Assembly: GCF_900109455.1 (NCBI RefSeq) | Contig: NZ_FOAG01000002.1 | Span: forward strand, 124,001 to 188,000 | DNA from: Roseovarius azorensis | Lineage (GTDB): Bacteria; Pseudomonadota; Alphaproteobacteria; Rhodobacterales; Rhodobacteraceae | Length of the DNA stretch: 64,000 nt | Direction of reading: 5' to 3' | Shown here: positions 53,701 to 61,913 of the stretch, piece after piece | Numbering within the stretch: the first letter of the stretch is position 1 | Layout: each line of letters starts with the position of its first letter | The notes under the pieces: generated by a model | Databases searched by the model: none | What the model saw: only the letters and a program-made list of their open reading frames with translations | What the model was told of the DNA's origin: nothing | Program-made: the position numbers and the translations under genes

Positions 53701-54520
53701 TGTAGCGCACCTCGGTATAAAAATGCGCATCCGGCGTCCGCGTCTGCGGCACGTTGGAACCCCAGAGCAGCAGGTAGCCCGCGTTATACCAATCCGCCGA
53801 TTCCGGCACGTCGGTCTGCTCGCCCCATGTCATCGGCGAGGCGGGCGGCAGGTCGCAATACCAGTCGTAGAAAGACATGCAGACCCCGCCCAGAAGCGAC
53901 AGATAACGCGAGCCCGCGGCATAAGAGACCATCGACATTGCCGGGATCGGCGAGAAGCCGAATACGCGGTCGGGGCCATAGGTCCTGGCGGTATAGGCAT
54001 TGGCCGCCGCCACGATCTCTGTCGCCTCATCCCAGCTTGCGCGCACGAACCCGCCCTTGCCGCGCGTCTCGACATAAGAGGCGCGCAGGATCGGATCGGC
54101 TTGCAGCTTCTCCCAGGCCTCAATGGGGGTCATCGTCTCGCGCATCTTGCGCCAGACCTTCATCAGGCGGCCCCGCACCAGCGGATTCTTCACCCGATTG
54201 GCAGAATAAAGATACCAGCTGTAGGACGCCCCCCTCGCACAGCCGCGCGGCTCGTGATTGGGCAGATCGGGGCGCGTGCGCGGGTAATCCGTCTGCTGCG
54301 TCTCCCATGTCACGATGCCGGATTTGACATAAATCTTCCACGAGCACGATCCGGTGCAGTTCACCCCATGGGTAGAGCGCACGATCTTGTCGTGTCGCCA
54401 GCGGTTTCTGTAGGTGTCCTCCCAGTCGCGGTTTTCCCGCGTGACCTGTCCGTGTCCGTCCGAGAACGTCTCCAGCGTCTTGGGCTGGAGAAAGTTCAAC
54501 CTGTCGAGCAGATGGCTCAT
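50786..54520 (-). CDS. narG: Respiratory nitrate reductase alpha subunit NarG
   Basis: Catalytic Mo-bis-MGD subunit reducing nitrate to nitrite in the cytoplasm. The 1244-residue length is close to E. coli NarG (1247). The FS0 cluster ligands are His51, Cys55, Cys59 and Cys94 (STHGVNCTGSC, PRGCARG), and the Mo-ligand Asp lies in WGEQTDVPES. ATG 54520 (MSHLLDRLNFLQPKTLETFS) matches the family start; the longer frame is rejected. Sits 64 bases after narK. Confidence 0.99.
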   Translation of the reverse strand: MSHLLDRLNFLQPKTLETFSDGHGQVTRENRDWEDTYRNRWRHDKIVRSTHGVNCTGSCSWKIYVKSGIVTWETQQTDYPRTRPDLPNHEPRGCARGASYSWYLYSANRVKNPLVRGRLMKVWRKMRETMTPIEAWEKLQADPILRASYVETRGKGGFVRASWDEATEIVAAANAYTARTYGPDRVFGFSPIPAMSMVSYAAGSRYLSLLGGVCMSFYDWYCDLPPASPMTWGEQTDVPESADWYNAGYLLLWGSNVPQTRTPDAHFYTEVRYKGTKSAVICPDYSEAAKFGDVWLNAKQGTDAALAMAFGHVILREYHLDRQAEYFEEYCRKYSDFPMLVALEEKGDRLIPGRFLRADDLDGKLGEQNNPEWKTVAIDEKTGGLVAPNGSIGYRWGEGGEWNLEEKAAGKETRLKMTLVLDGDHDEVVGVDFPYFGGQTYGQFNTDADHPEVLTRSIPVRRIKTAQGEVTVATVFDLFCANYGLDRGLGGDWVTDSYDDEMPGTPAWAERITGVPRDKIIHVAREFADNAEKTTGRSMIIIGAAMNHWFHMDMNYRGVINMLVMCGCVGQSGGGWAHYVGQEKLRPQTGWAPLAFALDWLRPPRHMNSTSAWYAHTDQWRYETLAASEILSPTAPEGDWDASLIDYNIRAERMGWLPSAPQLRTNPLEVAKAAKAAGQEPRDYVAEALKAGRLEMSCEDPDAPENWPRNLFVWRSNLLGSSGKGHEYFLRHLLGTDNGVMGRDLGEEGRQLPKEARWHDQGPRGKLDLLVTIDFRMSTTCVYSDIVLPTASWYEKDDMNTSDMHPFIHPLQAAVDPAYESKSDWEIFKAIAKKFSEIVPGYLGQETDIVALPILHDTPAEIAQDQVKDWKKGECDLIPGKTAPNFIAVERDYPALYERFTSLGPLMDKLGNGGKGITWNTQVEVDDLAALNGVKLDGPAKGRPVIETAIDACEVILMLAPETNGHVAVKAWEALEKATGRHHAHLAEGEHHNKIRFRDIAAQPRKIISSPTWSGIESEKVSYNAGYTNVHELIPWRTLTGRQQLYQDHLWMRAFGEGFMSYRPPVDLKTVTAEINQEARENAPHVVLNFITPHQKWGIHSTYSDNLLMLTLNRGGPVIWISEHDAKTAGIVDNDWVELYNVNGALTARAVVSQRIKDGTTFMYHAQEKIVNTPGSEKTGLRGGIHNSVTRAVLKPTHMIGGYAQQSYGFNYYGTVGSNRDEFVIVRKMQKVDWLDQPATEKEA

Positions 54521-54584
54521 GATCGCTTTCCTTTCGTCGTGTTTCGGGTCCGGGTGGCGGATGTCGCCGCCCGGATGTGAGGCG

Positions 54585-57308
54585 TCAGTGGGCCGGTTGC
54601 GCCTTGGGATTGACCGGCGCGCGCCCGTGTTCGATGTCATGCAAGAGGCCACCGGGCCGCGTGTAGACCGCCCAGGTCAGCGCCAGGCAGATCCCGTAGA
54701 AGATCACAAAGCCCCAGAGCGCGCCCACCGGCGAGCCGGTCATCGCAATCGACGTGCCGTACGCCTTGGGGATGAAGAAGGCCCCATAGGCGGCGATGGC
54801 CGAAGTGAAGGCGATGATCGCGGCGCTTTCACGCTCGCCCTGCCTGCGACTTGCGGCGGCGTCCAGTTCCGGCATCAGGCGCGGAACTTCGCGACCCATG
54901 ATGATCGGGATCATCTGGAAGGTGGACGCATTGCCCACGCCGGTGAGGAAGAAAAGCACCATGAAGCAGGCAAAGAAGCCCAGGAAGCTGCCCATCCCCA
55001 GCGAGGCGATGACGCCCAGAACCGCCAGCATCATGCCCGCGAACACCCAGAAGGTAACGCGCCCGCCGCCAAACCTGTCCGCAACCCATCCGGTGCCCGC
55101 GCGACTCAGCGCGCCCACAAGCGGGCCGAGGAACACGAAGTTGAGCGCGTTCACCTCGGGAAAGGCGATCCTGGTCAGGAGAGGGAACCCGGCGGAATAA
55201 CCGATGAAGCTGCCGAAGGTGCCGGTGTAGAGCACGCACATCAGCCAGTTATGTCTGCGGCTGAAGATGATCGCCTGCTCGCGGAAACTGGCCCGCGCAT
55301 CGGCGATGTCATTCATGCCCAGCCAGGCAGCAACGGTGGCGATCAGGATGAACGGCACCCAGACAAAGCCCGCGTTCTGCAACCAGAGCTCACCGCCATC
55401 GGTCAGTACAACAGGCGCGCCGCCCATGGCCCCGAACACACCGAGAGTGATCACGATGGGAACCAGGAACTGCATGACCGACACACCCAGATTGCCCAGA
55501 CCCGCGTTAAGCGCCAGCGCATTGCCCTTTTCCGCCTTGGGAAAGAAGAACGCGATATTGGCCATCGACGAGGCAAAATTGCCCCCGCCCAAACCGCACA
55601 GGAGGGCCAGCGTGAGGAAGATAAGGTAAGGCGTCTGCGGGTTCTGCACCGCATAGCCGATACCGAGCGCCGGCAGGAGCAGCGAGGCGGTGGACAGCGT
55701 CGTCCAGAGCCGCCCGCCAAAGATTGGCACCATGAAGCTGTAGAATATCCTCAGCGATGCCCCAGACAGCCCCGGCAGGGCCGCCAGCCAGAACAGCTGA
55801 GAGGTGGTGAAATCAAACCCGATGGCGGGCAACTTGGCCACCACCATCGACCACACCATCCAGACCGAGAAGGCCAGAAGCAGCGCCGGGATCGAAATCC
55901 AGAGGTTACGCCGTGCGACCGCCCGGCCTTTTTCGTTCCAGAACTGTCCATCCTCGGGTCGCCAGTCTTCCAGCACGCGGGGCATGACGGTGCGCTCGGG
56001 GTCGTGGATCTCCTGCATCTCGGGCAGTTGCGGCAGCGCGTCGAGTGCCACACCATGCGCTCTGCGCTCCATCGCGCGGACCGAAAGGTGCATCCAGGCC
56101 AGCGCGATGGCGACCAGCGCGAACAGGATGGCGAAGCAGGACGTGTAGATCCCGGTAAGATCCAGCGTCGCGCCAAAGATGATCGGCAGCACGAAACCGC
56201 CAAGCCCGCCGATCATGCCGACAAGCCCGCCGACCGCGCCGACATGGTTCGGGTAATAGACCGGGATATGCTTGAACACCGCCGCCTTGCCGAGGGACAT
56301 GAAGAAACCAAGCGCAAACAGGATGATCACGAAGGGCCAAAGTCCCATCGAGGTGGAAAAGGCGATCGGCCCGTCCTTGCCCTGAATGATGTAATCGGTG
56401 GGCGGGTAGGACAGCATGAAGAGAAAGATCAGCGAAAAGCCGAAGGTCCAGTACATGACCGACCGCGCACCGAACTTGTCACTCAGATGTCCGCCGTAGG
56501 CCCGAAAGAGCGACGCCGACAGGCTGAACGAGGCTGCGGCCATGCCCGCGGTCTTCACATCCACGCCATAGACGTCGATCAGGTAGTGCGGCATCCACAA
56601 CGCCAGCGCGACGAAAGCCCCGAAGACAAAGAAATAATAGAGCGAGAAACGCCAGACCTGCAGGTTTCTCAGGGGCGCGAACTGCTCGGCCAGCGTCGGG
56701 GCGCGCACGCCCGACTTGCGACGTTCCACCAGTTCCGGGTCGTCCTTGGCCAGCAGGAAGAACAGCACGCCGACAATCGCCAGCCCCGCCGCCCAGACAT
56801 AGGCCACCCCGTGCCAGCCGTAGGCCACCATGACGAAGGGGGCCACGAACTTGGTCACCGCCGCGCCTACGTTGCCCGCGCCGAAAATACCCAGCGCCGT
56901 GCCCTGATGGCCGGCGTCATACCACCGGCTGACATAAGCCACACCGATGATGAACGACCCGCCCGCCAGACCCACGCCCAGCGCGGCAACGAGATACATG
57001 ACATAGGTCTCAGCCAGCGTCAGCAGAAGCACCGCCCCCGCCGTGAGCAGCATCTGCGCGGTAAAGACCAGCCGCCCGCCATATTTTTCGGTCCAGACGC
57101 CAAGGAACAGTCGCGTCACCGAACCGGTCAGGATGGGCGTCGCCACCAGAATCCCGAATTGCGACTCCGACAGCCCCAATTCGGCCTTGATGGCCACGCC
57201 GATAATGGAAAAGATCGTCCAGACCGCGAAACAGGCGGTAAAGGCGACGGTGCTCAGCCCCAGGGCGCGGGTCTGATCCGCGGCGGGGACTTTGGCGTGC
57301 GACTGCAT
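54585..57308 (-). CDS. narK: Double-length NarK (NarK1-NarK2 fusion) nitrate/nitrite transporter
   Basis: A 907-residue MFS protein containing two 12-helix transporter halves joined near residue 455, where a soluble linker (PEMQEIHDPERTVMPRVLED-like region) precedes the second half. Fused NarK1-NarK2 proteins of Paracoccus and relatives combine a nitrate/H+ symporter with a nitrate/nitrite antiporter (family knowledge). Both halves show nitrate-signature Gly-rich helices, for example AALGVGLAGGSFIIGVAY and ALLCGLGGGNFASSMANI. CGGAGG precedes ATG 57308. First gene of the nar operon, with FNR-type boxes upstream. Confidence 0.95.
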   Translation of the reverse strand: MQSHAKVPAADQTRALGLSTVAFTACFAVWTIFSIIGVAIKAELGLSESQFGILVATPILTGSVTRLFLGVWTEKYGGRLVFTAQMLLTAGAVLLLTLAETYVMYLVAALGVGLAGGSFIIGVAYVSRWYDAGHQGTALGIFGAGNVGAAVTKFVAPFVMVAYGWHGVAYVWAAGLAIVGVLFFLLAKDDPELVERRKSGVRAPTLAEQFAPLRNLQVWRFSLYYFFVFGAFVALALWMPHYLIDVYGVDVKTAGMAAASFSLSASLFRAYGGHLSDKFGARSVMYWTFGFSLIFLFMLSYPPTDYIIQGKDGPIAFSTSMGLWPFVIILFALGFFMSLGKAAVFKHIPVYYPNHVGAVGGLVGMIGGLGGFVLPIIFGATLDLTGIYTSCFAILFALVAIALAWMHLSVRAMERRAHGVALDALPQLPEMQEIHDPERTVMPRVLEDWRPEDGQFWNEKGRAVARRNLWISIPALLLAFSVWMVWSMVVAKLPAIGFDFTTSQLFWLAALPGLSGASLRIFYSFMVPIFGGRLWTTLSTASLLLPALGIGYAVQNPQTPYLIFLTLALLCGLGGGNFASSMANIAFFFPKAEKGNALALNAGLGNLGVSVMQFLVPIVITLGVFGAMGGAPVVLTDGGELWLQNAGFVWVPFILIATVAAWLGMNDIADARASFREQAIIFSRRHNWLMCVLYTGTFGSFIGYSAGFPLLTRIAFPEVNALNFVFLGPLVGALSRAGTGWVADRFGGGRVTFWVFAGMMLAVLGVIASLGMGSFLGFFACFMVLFFLTGVGNASTFQMIPIIMGREVPRLMPELDAAASRRQGERESAAIIAFTSAIAAYGAFFIPKAYGTSIAMTGSPVGALWGFVIFYGICLALTWAVYTRPGGLLHDIEHGRAPVNPKAQPAH

Positions 57309-57391
57309 GGCAGGGCCTCCGTTCGTTTCATCGCAAAGGCACCTCTTTCGAGGCTATGCCAACGATCTGGAACAGGTCGAGGAGTGAAAAC

Positions 57392-57405
57392 TTGATCTGG
57401 ATCAT
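57392..57405. promoter_or_regulatory. FNR/NarR-type box upstream of narK
   Basis: TTGATctggATCAt, matching the FNR consensus TTGAT-N4-ATCAA in nine of ten positions. It is 83 bases upstream of the narK ATG, a distance suited to class II activation of narK. Confidence 0.75.
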
Positions 57406-57506
57406 GTAGAGAGTATGGGGCAGGCGAAATAAACGCCGCTTTCAAATCGGTCATGCCGACCGAAATAGTATTGCAATAGCGGAACGCGATCTTCGCAATC
57501 TTATGC

Positions 57507-57520
57507 TTGATATTTATCAA
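57507..57520. promoter_or_regulatory. Perfect FNR/Crp-type box upstream of the regulator gene
   Basis: TTGATatttATCAA, a perfect consensus and palindrome. It lies 46 bases before the Crp/Fnr regulator ATG and within an AT-rich tract (ATTATATGG follows). Likely binds FNR, or the regulator itself as autoregulation. Confidence 0.8.
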
Positions 57521-57566
57521 TTATATGGCCCAGGTAACGCAATCACATTGAAGGCTCCCCAAGACC

Positions 57567-58265
57567 ATGCCTGATTCGCTCCACCCCGAAATCCGCCGGT
57601 TACATCTCTTTTCCGATATGGCGGAGGACCGCTTTGCAGCCCTCATGCGCGGAGCCTATGTGCAGAATTTTCCGCCCCAGATCGAGCTGATCACCGAAGG
57701 CGACAGCAGCGATTTCCTGCATGTGCTGATCTCTGGCGCGGTCGATCTGTTCGCCCGCTGGAACGGGCGCGAATCCAGCCTCGCGACGGTGCGCCCCGTC
57801 TCCACCTTCATCCTCGCCGCCACGATCCGCGACCAGCCCTATCTCATGTCGGCCCGCACGATGGAGAAGAGCCGCATCGTCCTCATCCCCAGCCAGGATG
57901 TGCGCAGCGCCTTTGAGGAGGACGTGCAATTCGCCCGCGCCATCGTGGCCGAACTGGCGCAGCGCTATCGCTCCACCATCAAGATGCAAAAGGATCTCAA
58001 GCTGCGCAGCTCTCTGGAGCGGCTCGCCAATTACCTTTTGCGGCATCAGGCGCGCAATGGCGGTGACGCGGCATTCGAACTGGAAACCGACAAGCGCCGC
58101 CTCGCATCCTATCTCGGGATGACCCCCGAGAATCTCAGCCGCGCCTTCAGGGGGCTTGGCCCCTACGGTGTGGCGGTAGAAGGCAACCGAATAACGATCA
58201 CCGATCAGACAGATCTGGAAGGCTTTGCCAAACCCGATCCGCTGATCGACGGCGATCTGACCTGA
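57567..58265 (+). CDS. Crp/Fnr-family regulator of nitrate respiration (NarR/Dnr-like)
   Basis: A 232-residue cAMP-receptor-type regulator: cyclic-nucleotide-like domain, dimer helix, and C-terminal HTH with ETDKRRLASYLGMTPENLSRAFRGL. No N-terminal Cys, so it lacks the FNR iron-sulfur cluster; it fits the NarR/Dnr type that senses nitrate/nitrite or NO. Position next to narK, with a perfect FNR box in front, suggests it activates the nar operon. The exact subtype cannot be fixed without phylogeny. Convergent with ubiV. Confidence 0.88.
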   Translation: MPDSLHPEIRRLHLFSDMAEDRFAALMRGAYVQNFPPQIELITEGDSSDFLHVLISGAVDLFARWNGRESSLATVRPVSTFILAATIRDQPYLMSARTMEKSRIVLIPSQDVRSAFEEDVQFARAIVAELAQRYRSTIKMQKDLKLRSSLERLANYLLRHQARNGGDAAFELETDKRRLASYLGMTPENLSRAFRGLGPYGVAVEGNRITITDQTDLEGFAKPDPLIDGDLT

Positions 58266-58287
58266 CGGACGCGGGCCAGCCCCGATC

Positions 58288-59199
58288 TCAGGTCGGGTCC
58301 GACCGCCGCGCGATGTGGCGATAGCCCGCCTCGCCATGCCAGAAACCGTTGCTGAAACCGGTACCGCCGCAAATGATCGCAAGCCGCGCACGGGCAGCCG
58401 CAACCTCTTCGGTCCCGCGCAGCGCCGCGTCGAACACCCGCGCCACCGCCACCATGTCCACGTCCTGCGGCAGAATCCGCGCATGGCTGACGCCCATGCC
58501 CGGCATCTCCGCCAACTCCGCCAACAACTCGATATAGCTCTCGGATTGAGTCTGAATTCCGTTTACCCGCAGAATGGCCTGCCCGTCGCGGGTGGCAAGA
58601 GGCATACCATCGGCATCGTCTTCACAGACGAACCGGCAATTGTCCCTGGTACGCCCGTGCGCCCGCGCGTGATAACAGCGCGCCGAGACCGCAAGCGGGG
58701 CGCGGCCAAAGACCTGGACCTCCACCCCTAACCCCAACGCGGTCGCCGCCCGCGCAGCCACGGCGACAGCATGGCCCGGCATTTCCGTGGGCAGGCAGAC
58801 ATGCGTCGCGCCCCGCCCGGCCATCCAGGCAATCGTGTCCTCGTTATAGGCGTTCAGGAACGGCCCCACCCGATGCGCCCTGCACCCGCGCGCCAGCAAT
58901 CCGGCGGCATTGTTGATCTCTACCTCATGGGCCTCGATCTCCATCAGATCCGCCGTCGCCTGCCGCTCGCGTTTCAGCATCACCTCGGCCAGAGAACTCA
59001 GGATCACCCGCTTGCCGCCCCGCTCCAGCCGGGCGATCACCTCGGGCAACTCCCGTTCGTGAAAAGGCGCGCGTTTCGAACAGATCACCTCGCCCAGGCA
59101 GACCTCTGCCACCGGGGCCTCGTCGGCGATGCGCGCGTAGAAATCACGGCGACGTTCGGCGCTCCAATGATAGGCCAGCGGCCCCAGTGTCAGGTGCAC
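58288..59199 (-). CDS. ubiV: Oxygen-independent ubiquinone hydroxylation factor UbiV (U32)
   Basis: Iron-sulfur U32-family protein that forms a complex with UbiU and hydroxylates ubiquinone precursors without O2. The 303-residue protein has the four cluster Cys at 40, 175, 188 and 192 (GEVICSKRAPF; RCYHARAHGRTRDNCRFVC), spaced as in E. coli UbiV. Four bases after ubiU. Supplies quinone for anaerobic nitrate respiration. Confidence 0.92.
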   Translation of the reverse strand: MHLTLGPLAYHWSAERRRDFYARIADEAPVAEVCLGEVICSKRAPFHERELPEVIARLERGGKRVILSSLAEVMLKRERQATADLMEIEAHEVEINNAAGLLARGCRAHRVGPFLNAYNEDTIAWMAGRGATHVCLPTEMPGHAVAVAARAATALGLGVEVQVFGRAPLAVSARCYHARAHGRTRDNCRFVCEDDADGMPLATRDGQAILRVNGIQTQSESYIELLAELAEMPGMGVSHARILPQDVDMVAVARVFDAALRGTEEVAAARARLAIICGGTGFSNGFWHGEAGYRHIARRSDPT

Positions 59200-59203
59200 G
59201 GCC

Positions 59204-60214
59204 CTACCTCCATTTCTTGGTCTGAAACGCGCCTTGCGTTTCCTTTTGCCCTTCGGTCAGGACGACCAGATCGGCCAGATCCGGCGCAGCGCCTGCGCGG
59301 ATCGCATCCACCGCGGCGCGGAAGGCTCCTACCACCTTGCGCACGTAGGATTTCGATCGCTGCCGCCCCTCGATCTTGAAGGCATGCACCCCCGCCGCCA
59401 TCAACTCGGGCAAAAGCCGCGCGAGATTGAGGCTCACCGGTTCCTCGAAGGCATAATAGCCTTCGGGCCGGTGTGGCGCGGTATAGCGCCCCTTGCAGAT
59501 CGTGGGATAGCCCGCCGTCTCGCCCCGCGCGAAACGGTCGATGGTAAAGCCCCCAAGGCAGGATCGCAGCGCGCCATCGGCGTCCTCCTCATAGGTCACC
59601 TGCCCGGCGGGCGAGCAGACACCGTCCATATTTGTCGACTCGCCCGTCATCCAGTTCGTGAGGCTGCACCGCCCCTCGACCATCAGCCCGTGATTGCCAA
59701 ATACGAAGGTCTCGATCTCGCAGGGGATCTCGCGCCTGATCTCGCGGATTTCGGGGATCGTCAGGATGCGTGGCAGTACAACGCGCCGCACCCCGAAATG
59801 CGCGCAGTAATAGCGGATCGCCTCGGGGGACGAGGCCGCCGCCTGCACGGACAGATGCAGGCGCAATCGGGGGTAGGTTTCGGCAACATGCCGCGCCACC
59901 CCCATATCCGCGACGATACAGGCATCAACCCCAACCCGCGCCGCAATCGCCGCCGCATCACGCCACAGATCGACCTTGCCCGCAGGCGGATAGGTGTTGA
60001 GCGCCAGAAGAACCTTTGATCCGCGCGCATGGGCATAGGCGACCGCCGCTTCCAATTCCTCGGTCGTGAAATTCAGTCCCGGAAAATTGCGCGCGTTTGT
60101 GGCGTTGCGAAACCCGCAGTAAACGCTGTCGGCGCCTGAATCCACCGCCGTGCGGAGCGCCGCGGGCGTGCCGGCGGGGCAAACGAGTTCCCCGGCCTCC
60201 GAAAACTGTTTCAT
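59204..60214 (-). CDS. ubiU: Oxygen-independent ubiquinone hydroxylation factor UbiU (U32)
   Basis: Partner of UbiV; the pair binds one cluster each. The 336-residue protein has U32 marks ELVCPAGTPAAL, VYCGFRNATNARNFPGLNF, GVRRVVLPRILTIPEI and NHGLMVEGRCSLTNWMTGES. Cys183, Cys200 and Cys240 align with three of the four E. coli ligands, but the first expected Cys (about 7 residues before Cys183) is missing here; His175 is nearby and Cys219 is additional. Overlaps ubiT by four bases. Confidence 0.9.
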   Translation of the reverse strand: MKQFSEAGELVCPAGTPAALRTAVDSGADSVYCGFRNATNARNFPGLNFTTEELEAAVAYAHARGSKVLLALNTYPPAGKVDLWRDAAAIAARVGVDACIVADMGVARHVAETYPRLRLHLSVQAAASSPEAIRYYCAHFGVRRVVLPRILTIPEIREIRREIPCEIETFVFGNHGLMVEGRCSLTNWMTGESTNMDGVCSPAGQVTYEEDADGALRSCLGGFTIDRFARGETAGYPTICKGRYTAPHRPEGYYAFEEPVSLNLARLLPELMAAGVHAFKIEGRQRSKSYVRKVVGAFRAAVDAIRAGAAPDLADLVVLTEGQKETQGAFQTKKWR

Positions 60215-60711
60215 GCCAGGACCCTCCGGCGCAGCGCCGCCAGCACCGCGCGCCCCGGCGGACCGAACAGATCCGCCGTTTCCTGCGCGATGGAGCCCTC
60301 CACATCATCCAGCGCGTTGCGCAGGGAAACCACCGCCTCGGTATTACCCGCAATCACCAGATCGCGCGAAAAGAACGCCGCATCGCCGTCCTCCTCGCCA
60401 TCGACAAGGCTCAGGAGCAACAGGAACGGTCCCTCGATCCGCGCATCATGGCCCGGCAGCGGATCCCGCGGTACCGCGCGGAAAACCGGCGCGTCAGGGT
60501 CGGGCCGCAGATGCAGGGCAAAGGGCATCTCGCGCGCCACGATCATGAAATCCGCCGTCTGATAAGGCGCGATCCGCGCGAACATCTCCGGGTGCCGCCG
60601 CGCAATCCGTCGCACCACGCGGGCCAGAACCGGCTGCAAGAGCGCGCGCAGCGGCGCAAGGGGCACGTGCGGCCAGCGACGGGCCGGGCTATGGGTCGCA
60701 GTCTCGGTCAT
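60211..60711 (-). CDS. ubiT: Anaerobic ubiquinone biosynthesis factor UbiT (SCP2 domain)
   Basis: SCP2-type lipid-binding protein that carries ubiquinone intermediates for UbiUV. The 166-residue protein has the SCP2 core (FMIVAREMPFALHLRPDPD, later LLLLSLVDGEEDGDAAFFSRDLVIAG and LRNALDDVEG). GAGAGGAAC precedes the ATG. First gene of the ubiT-ubiU-ubiV run, divergent from nsrR with a 219-base gap where no FNR box was found. Confidence 0.88.
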   Translation of the reverse strand: MTETATHSPARRWPHVPLAPLRALLQPVLARVVRRIARRHPEMFARIAPYQTADFMIVAREMPFALHLRPDPDAPVFRAVPRDPLPGHDARIEGPFLLLLSLVDGEEDGDAAFFSRDLVIAGNTEAVVSLRNALDDVEGSIAQETADLFGPPGRAVLAALRRRVLA

Positions 60712-60930
60712 GTTCCTCTCCGGTCAGTCAGATACTCTCATCGCAGGCCGCTGTTGCAGAAGGGACGGACATGAGGCGCGGCAAGACAACCAAAGAGAAA
60801 TCGCATTTTTGCGCCTTGTTGAAACGGCCTGGCAAGAACACCAGCAGATGATCCGTCAGCGCCTTTGCAGATTGGACTAGATCTGCTAATACGCATTGTA
60901 AATACCAATTCATGCAAAGAGCCAGCGACC

Positions 60931-61383
60931 ATGCGCCTCACCTCCTTTACAGATTTCGGCCTGCGTATGCTGATGCGCATGGCCAGCGCCCCGGAACGCG
61001 CCTTTTCAACCACCGAACTGGCCGGGGAATTCGGCCTGTCGCGCAATCATCTGGCCAAGATCATGCAGCATCTCGCTCATTCGGGGCTGATCGAGACGCG
61101 GCGCGGCGGCGGTGGCGGTGCCACGCTGGCCTACGCGCCGCAGGATATCCGCCTTGGCGATATCGTGCGTCAACTGGAAGCCGGTCAATCGCTCGTCGAA
61201 TGTATGGGCACAGATGGTGGAGCCTGCACGCTGGACGGGCGATGTCGCCTGAAAACGAAACTACGCCGCGCCGAGGCTGCGTTTCTCGGCGAACTCGACA
61301 GTGCAACGCTGGCCGATATCGCCCTGCCGCCAGCACAACACGCACTTTTCCACACGCCAAAGTCGCAGCCAGGCGGCAAGTGA
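60931..61383 (+). CDS. nsrR: Rrf2-family NO-sensing repressor NsrR
   Basis: Represses NO-detoxification genes through a [4Fe-4S] cluster that is nitrosylated by NO. The 150-residue protein has MRLTSFTDFGLRMLMRMA, HTH region TELAGEFGLSRNHLAKIMQHL, then Cys91, Cys99 and Cys105 (ECMGTDGGACTLDGRC), the NsrR ligand set. ATG 60931 is chosen over the longer frame because the family starts MRLTSFTD. The promoter region upstream is AT-rich (TAATACGCATTGTAAATA), where an operator is plausible but not proven. Confidence 0.93.
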   Translation: MRLTSFTDFGLRMLMRMASAPERAFSTTELAGEFGLSRNHLAKIMQHLAHSGLIETRRGGGGGATLAYAPQDIRLGDIVRQLEAGQSLVECMGTDGGACTLDGRCRLKTKLRRAEAAFLGELDSATLADIALPPAQHALFHTPKSQPGGK

Positions 61384-61585
61384 AGAATGCAGAACGGAGC
61401 CTGGCTGATCGCTCGATACAAGACGCATACTGAAACTAGCGTGACATGTGCGATACCGCAGGATCAGCGGCATCCGCACGCCCAGCCCCGCAGTTCGCAG
61501 AGCCGGAACTCATCTCAAGTCATCGCGCCGCCTTTCGTGCCATCTCCTGTGCGATACCCTGCCGGCAATCTGCCAAGAATGTCGT

Positions 61586-61870
61586 TCAACCCGGATCGGG
61601 CCGCACGACCACGGTGGCGCCGATGGGTATGATGTCGTCCCCCGGCATGCCAACGCTGCGCGCATGCTCGCGCAGCGCCTCCTCATCCACCGCCTCATAG
61701 ATGCAGCAGGTTCCCAGTCGCCCGTCATGTTCGTTCAACACGTAGGATCGTATCCAGCGCACCTTGTCGGGCATGTCCTCATTGCCGATGCGCGCCGAAA
61801 TCCCGGCCGTCTTCTCGAGTTCGGCCTGATTTGCCCAGGCACTGGGTCGGCGGATCATGTAGAGTTGCAT
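61586..61870 (-). CDS. DUF4242 (SCO4226-like) small protein
   Basis: A 94-residue protein: QLYMIRRPSAWANQAELEKTAG, then VRWIRSYVLNEHDGRLGTCCIYEAVDEEALREHARSVG over two lines of sequence, ending in GATVVVRP. This is the DUF4242 ferredoxin-like family; a Streptomyces member binds nickel (family knowledge). No metal ligand set is certain here. The gap 61384-61585 upstream of nsrR end holds nothing recognisable. Confidence 0.82.
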   Translation of the reverse strand: MQLYMIRRPSAWANQAELEKTAGISARIGNEDMPDKVRWIRSYVLNEHDGRLGTCCIYEAVDEEALREHARSVGMPGDDIIPIGATVVVRPDPG

Positions 61871-61913
61871 GCTGATTGCTCCTTTCTGAGAGTGTTTGAC
61901 CAGTGGCGCGCCA

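Noticed and set aside
51953..57395. Very long open frames (875 and 993 codons) on the + strand opposite narG and narK
   Set aside because: They lie antisense to well-recognised genes. Their translations are His/Arg/Gln-rich with no recognisable domain, as expected for the antisense frame of GC-rich coding DNA.
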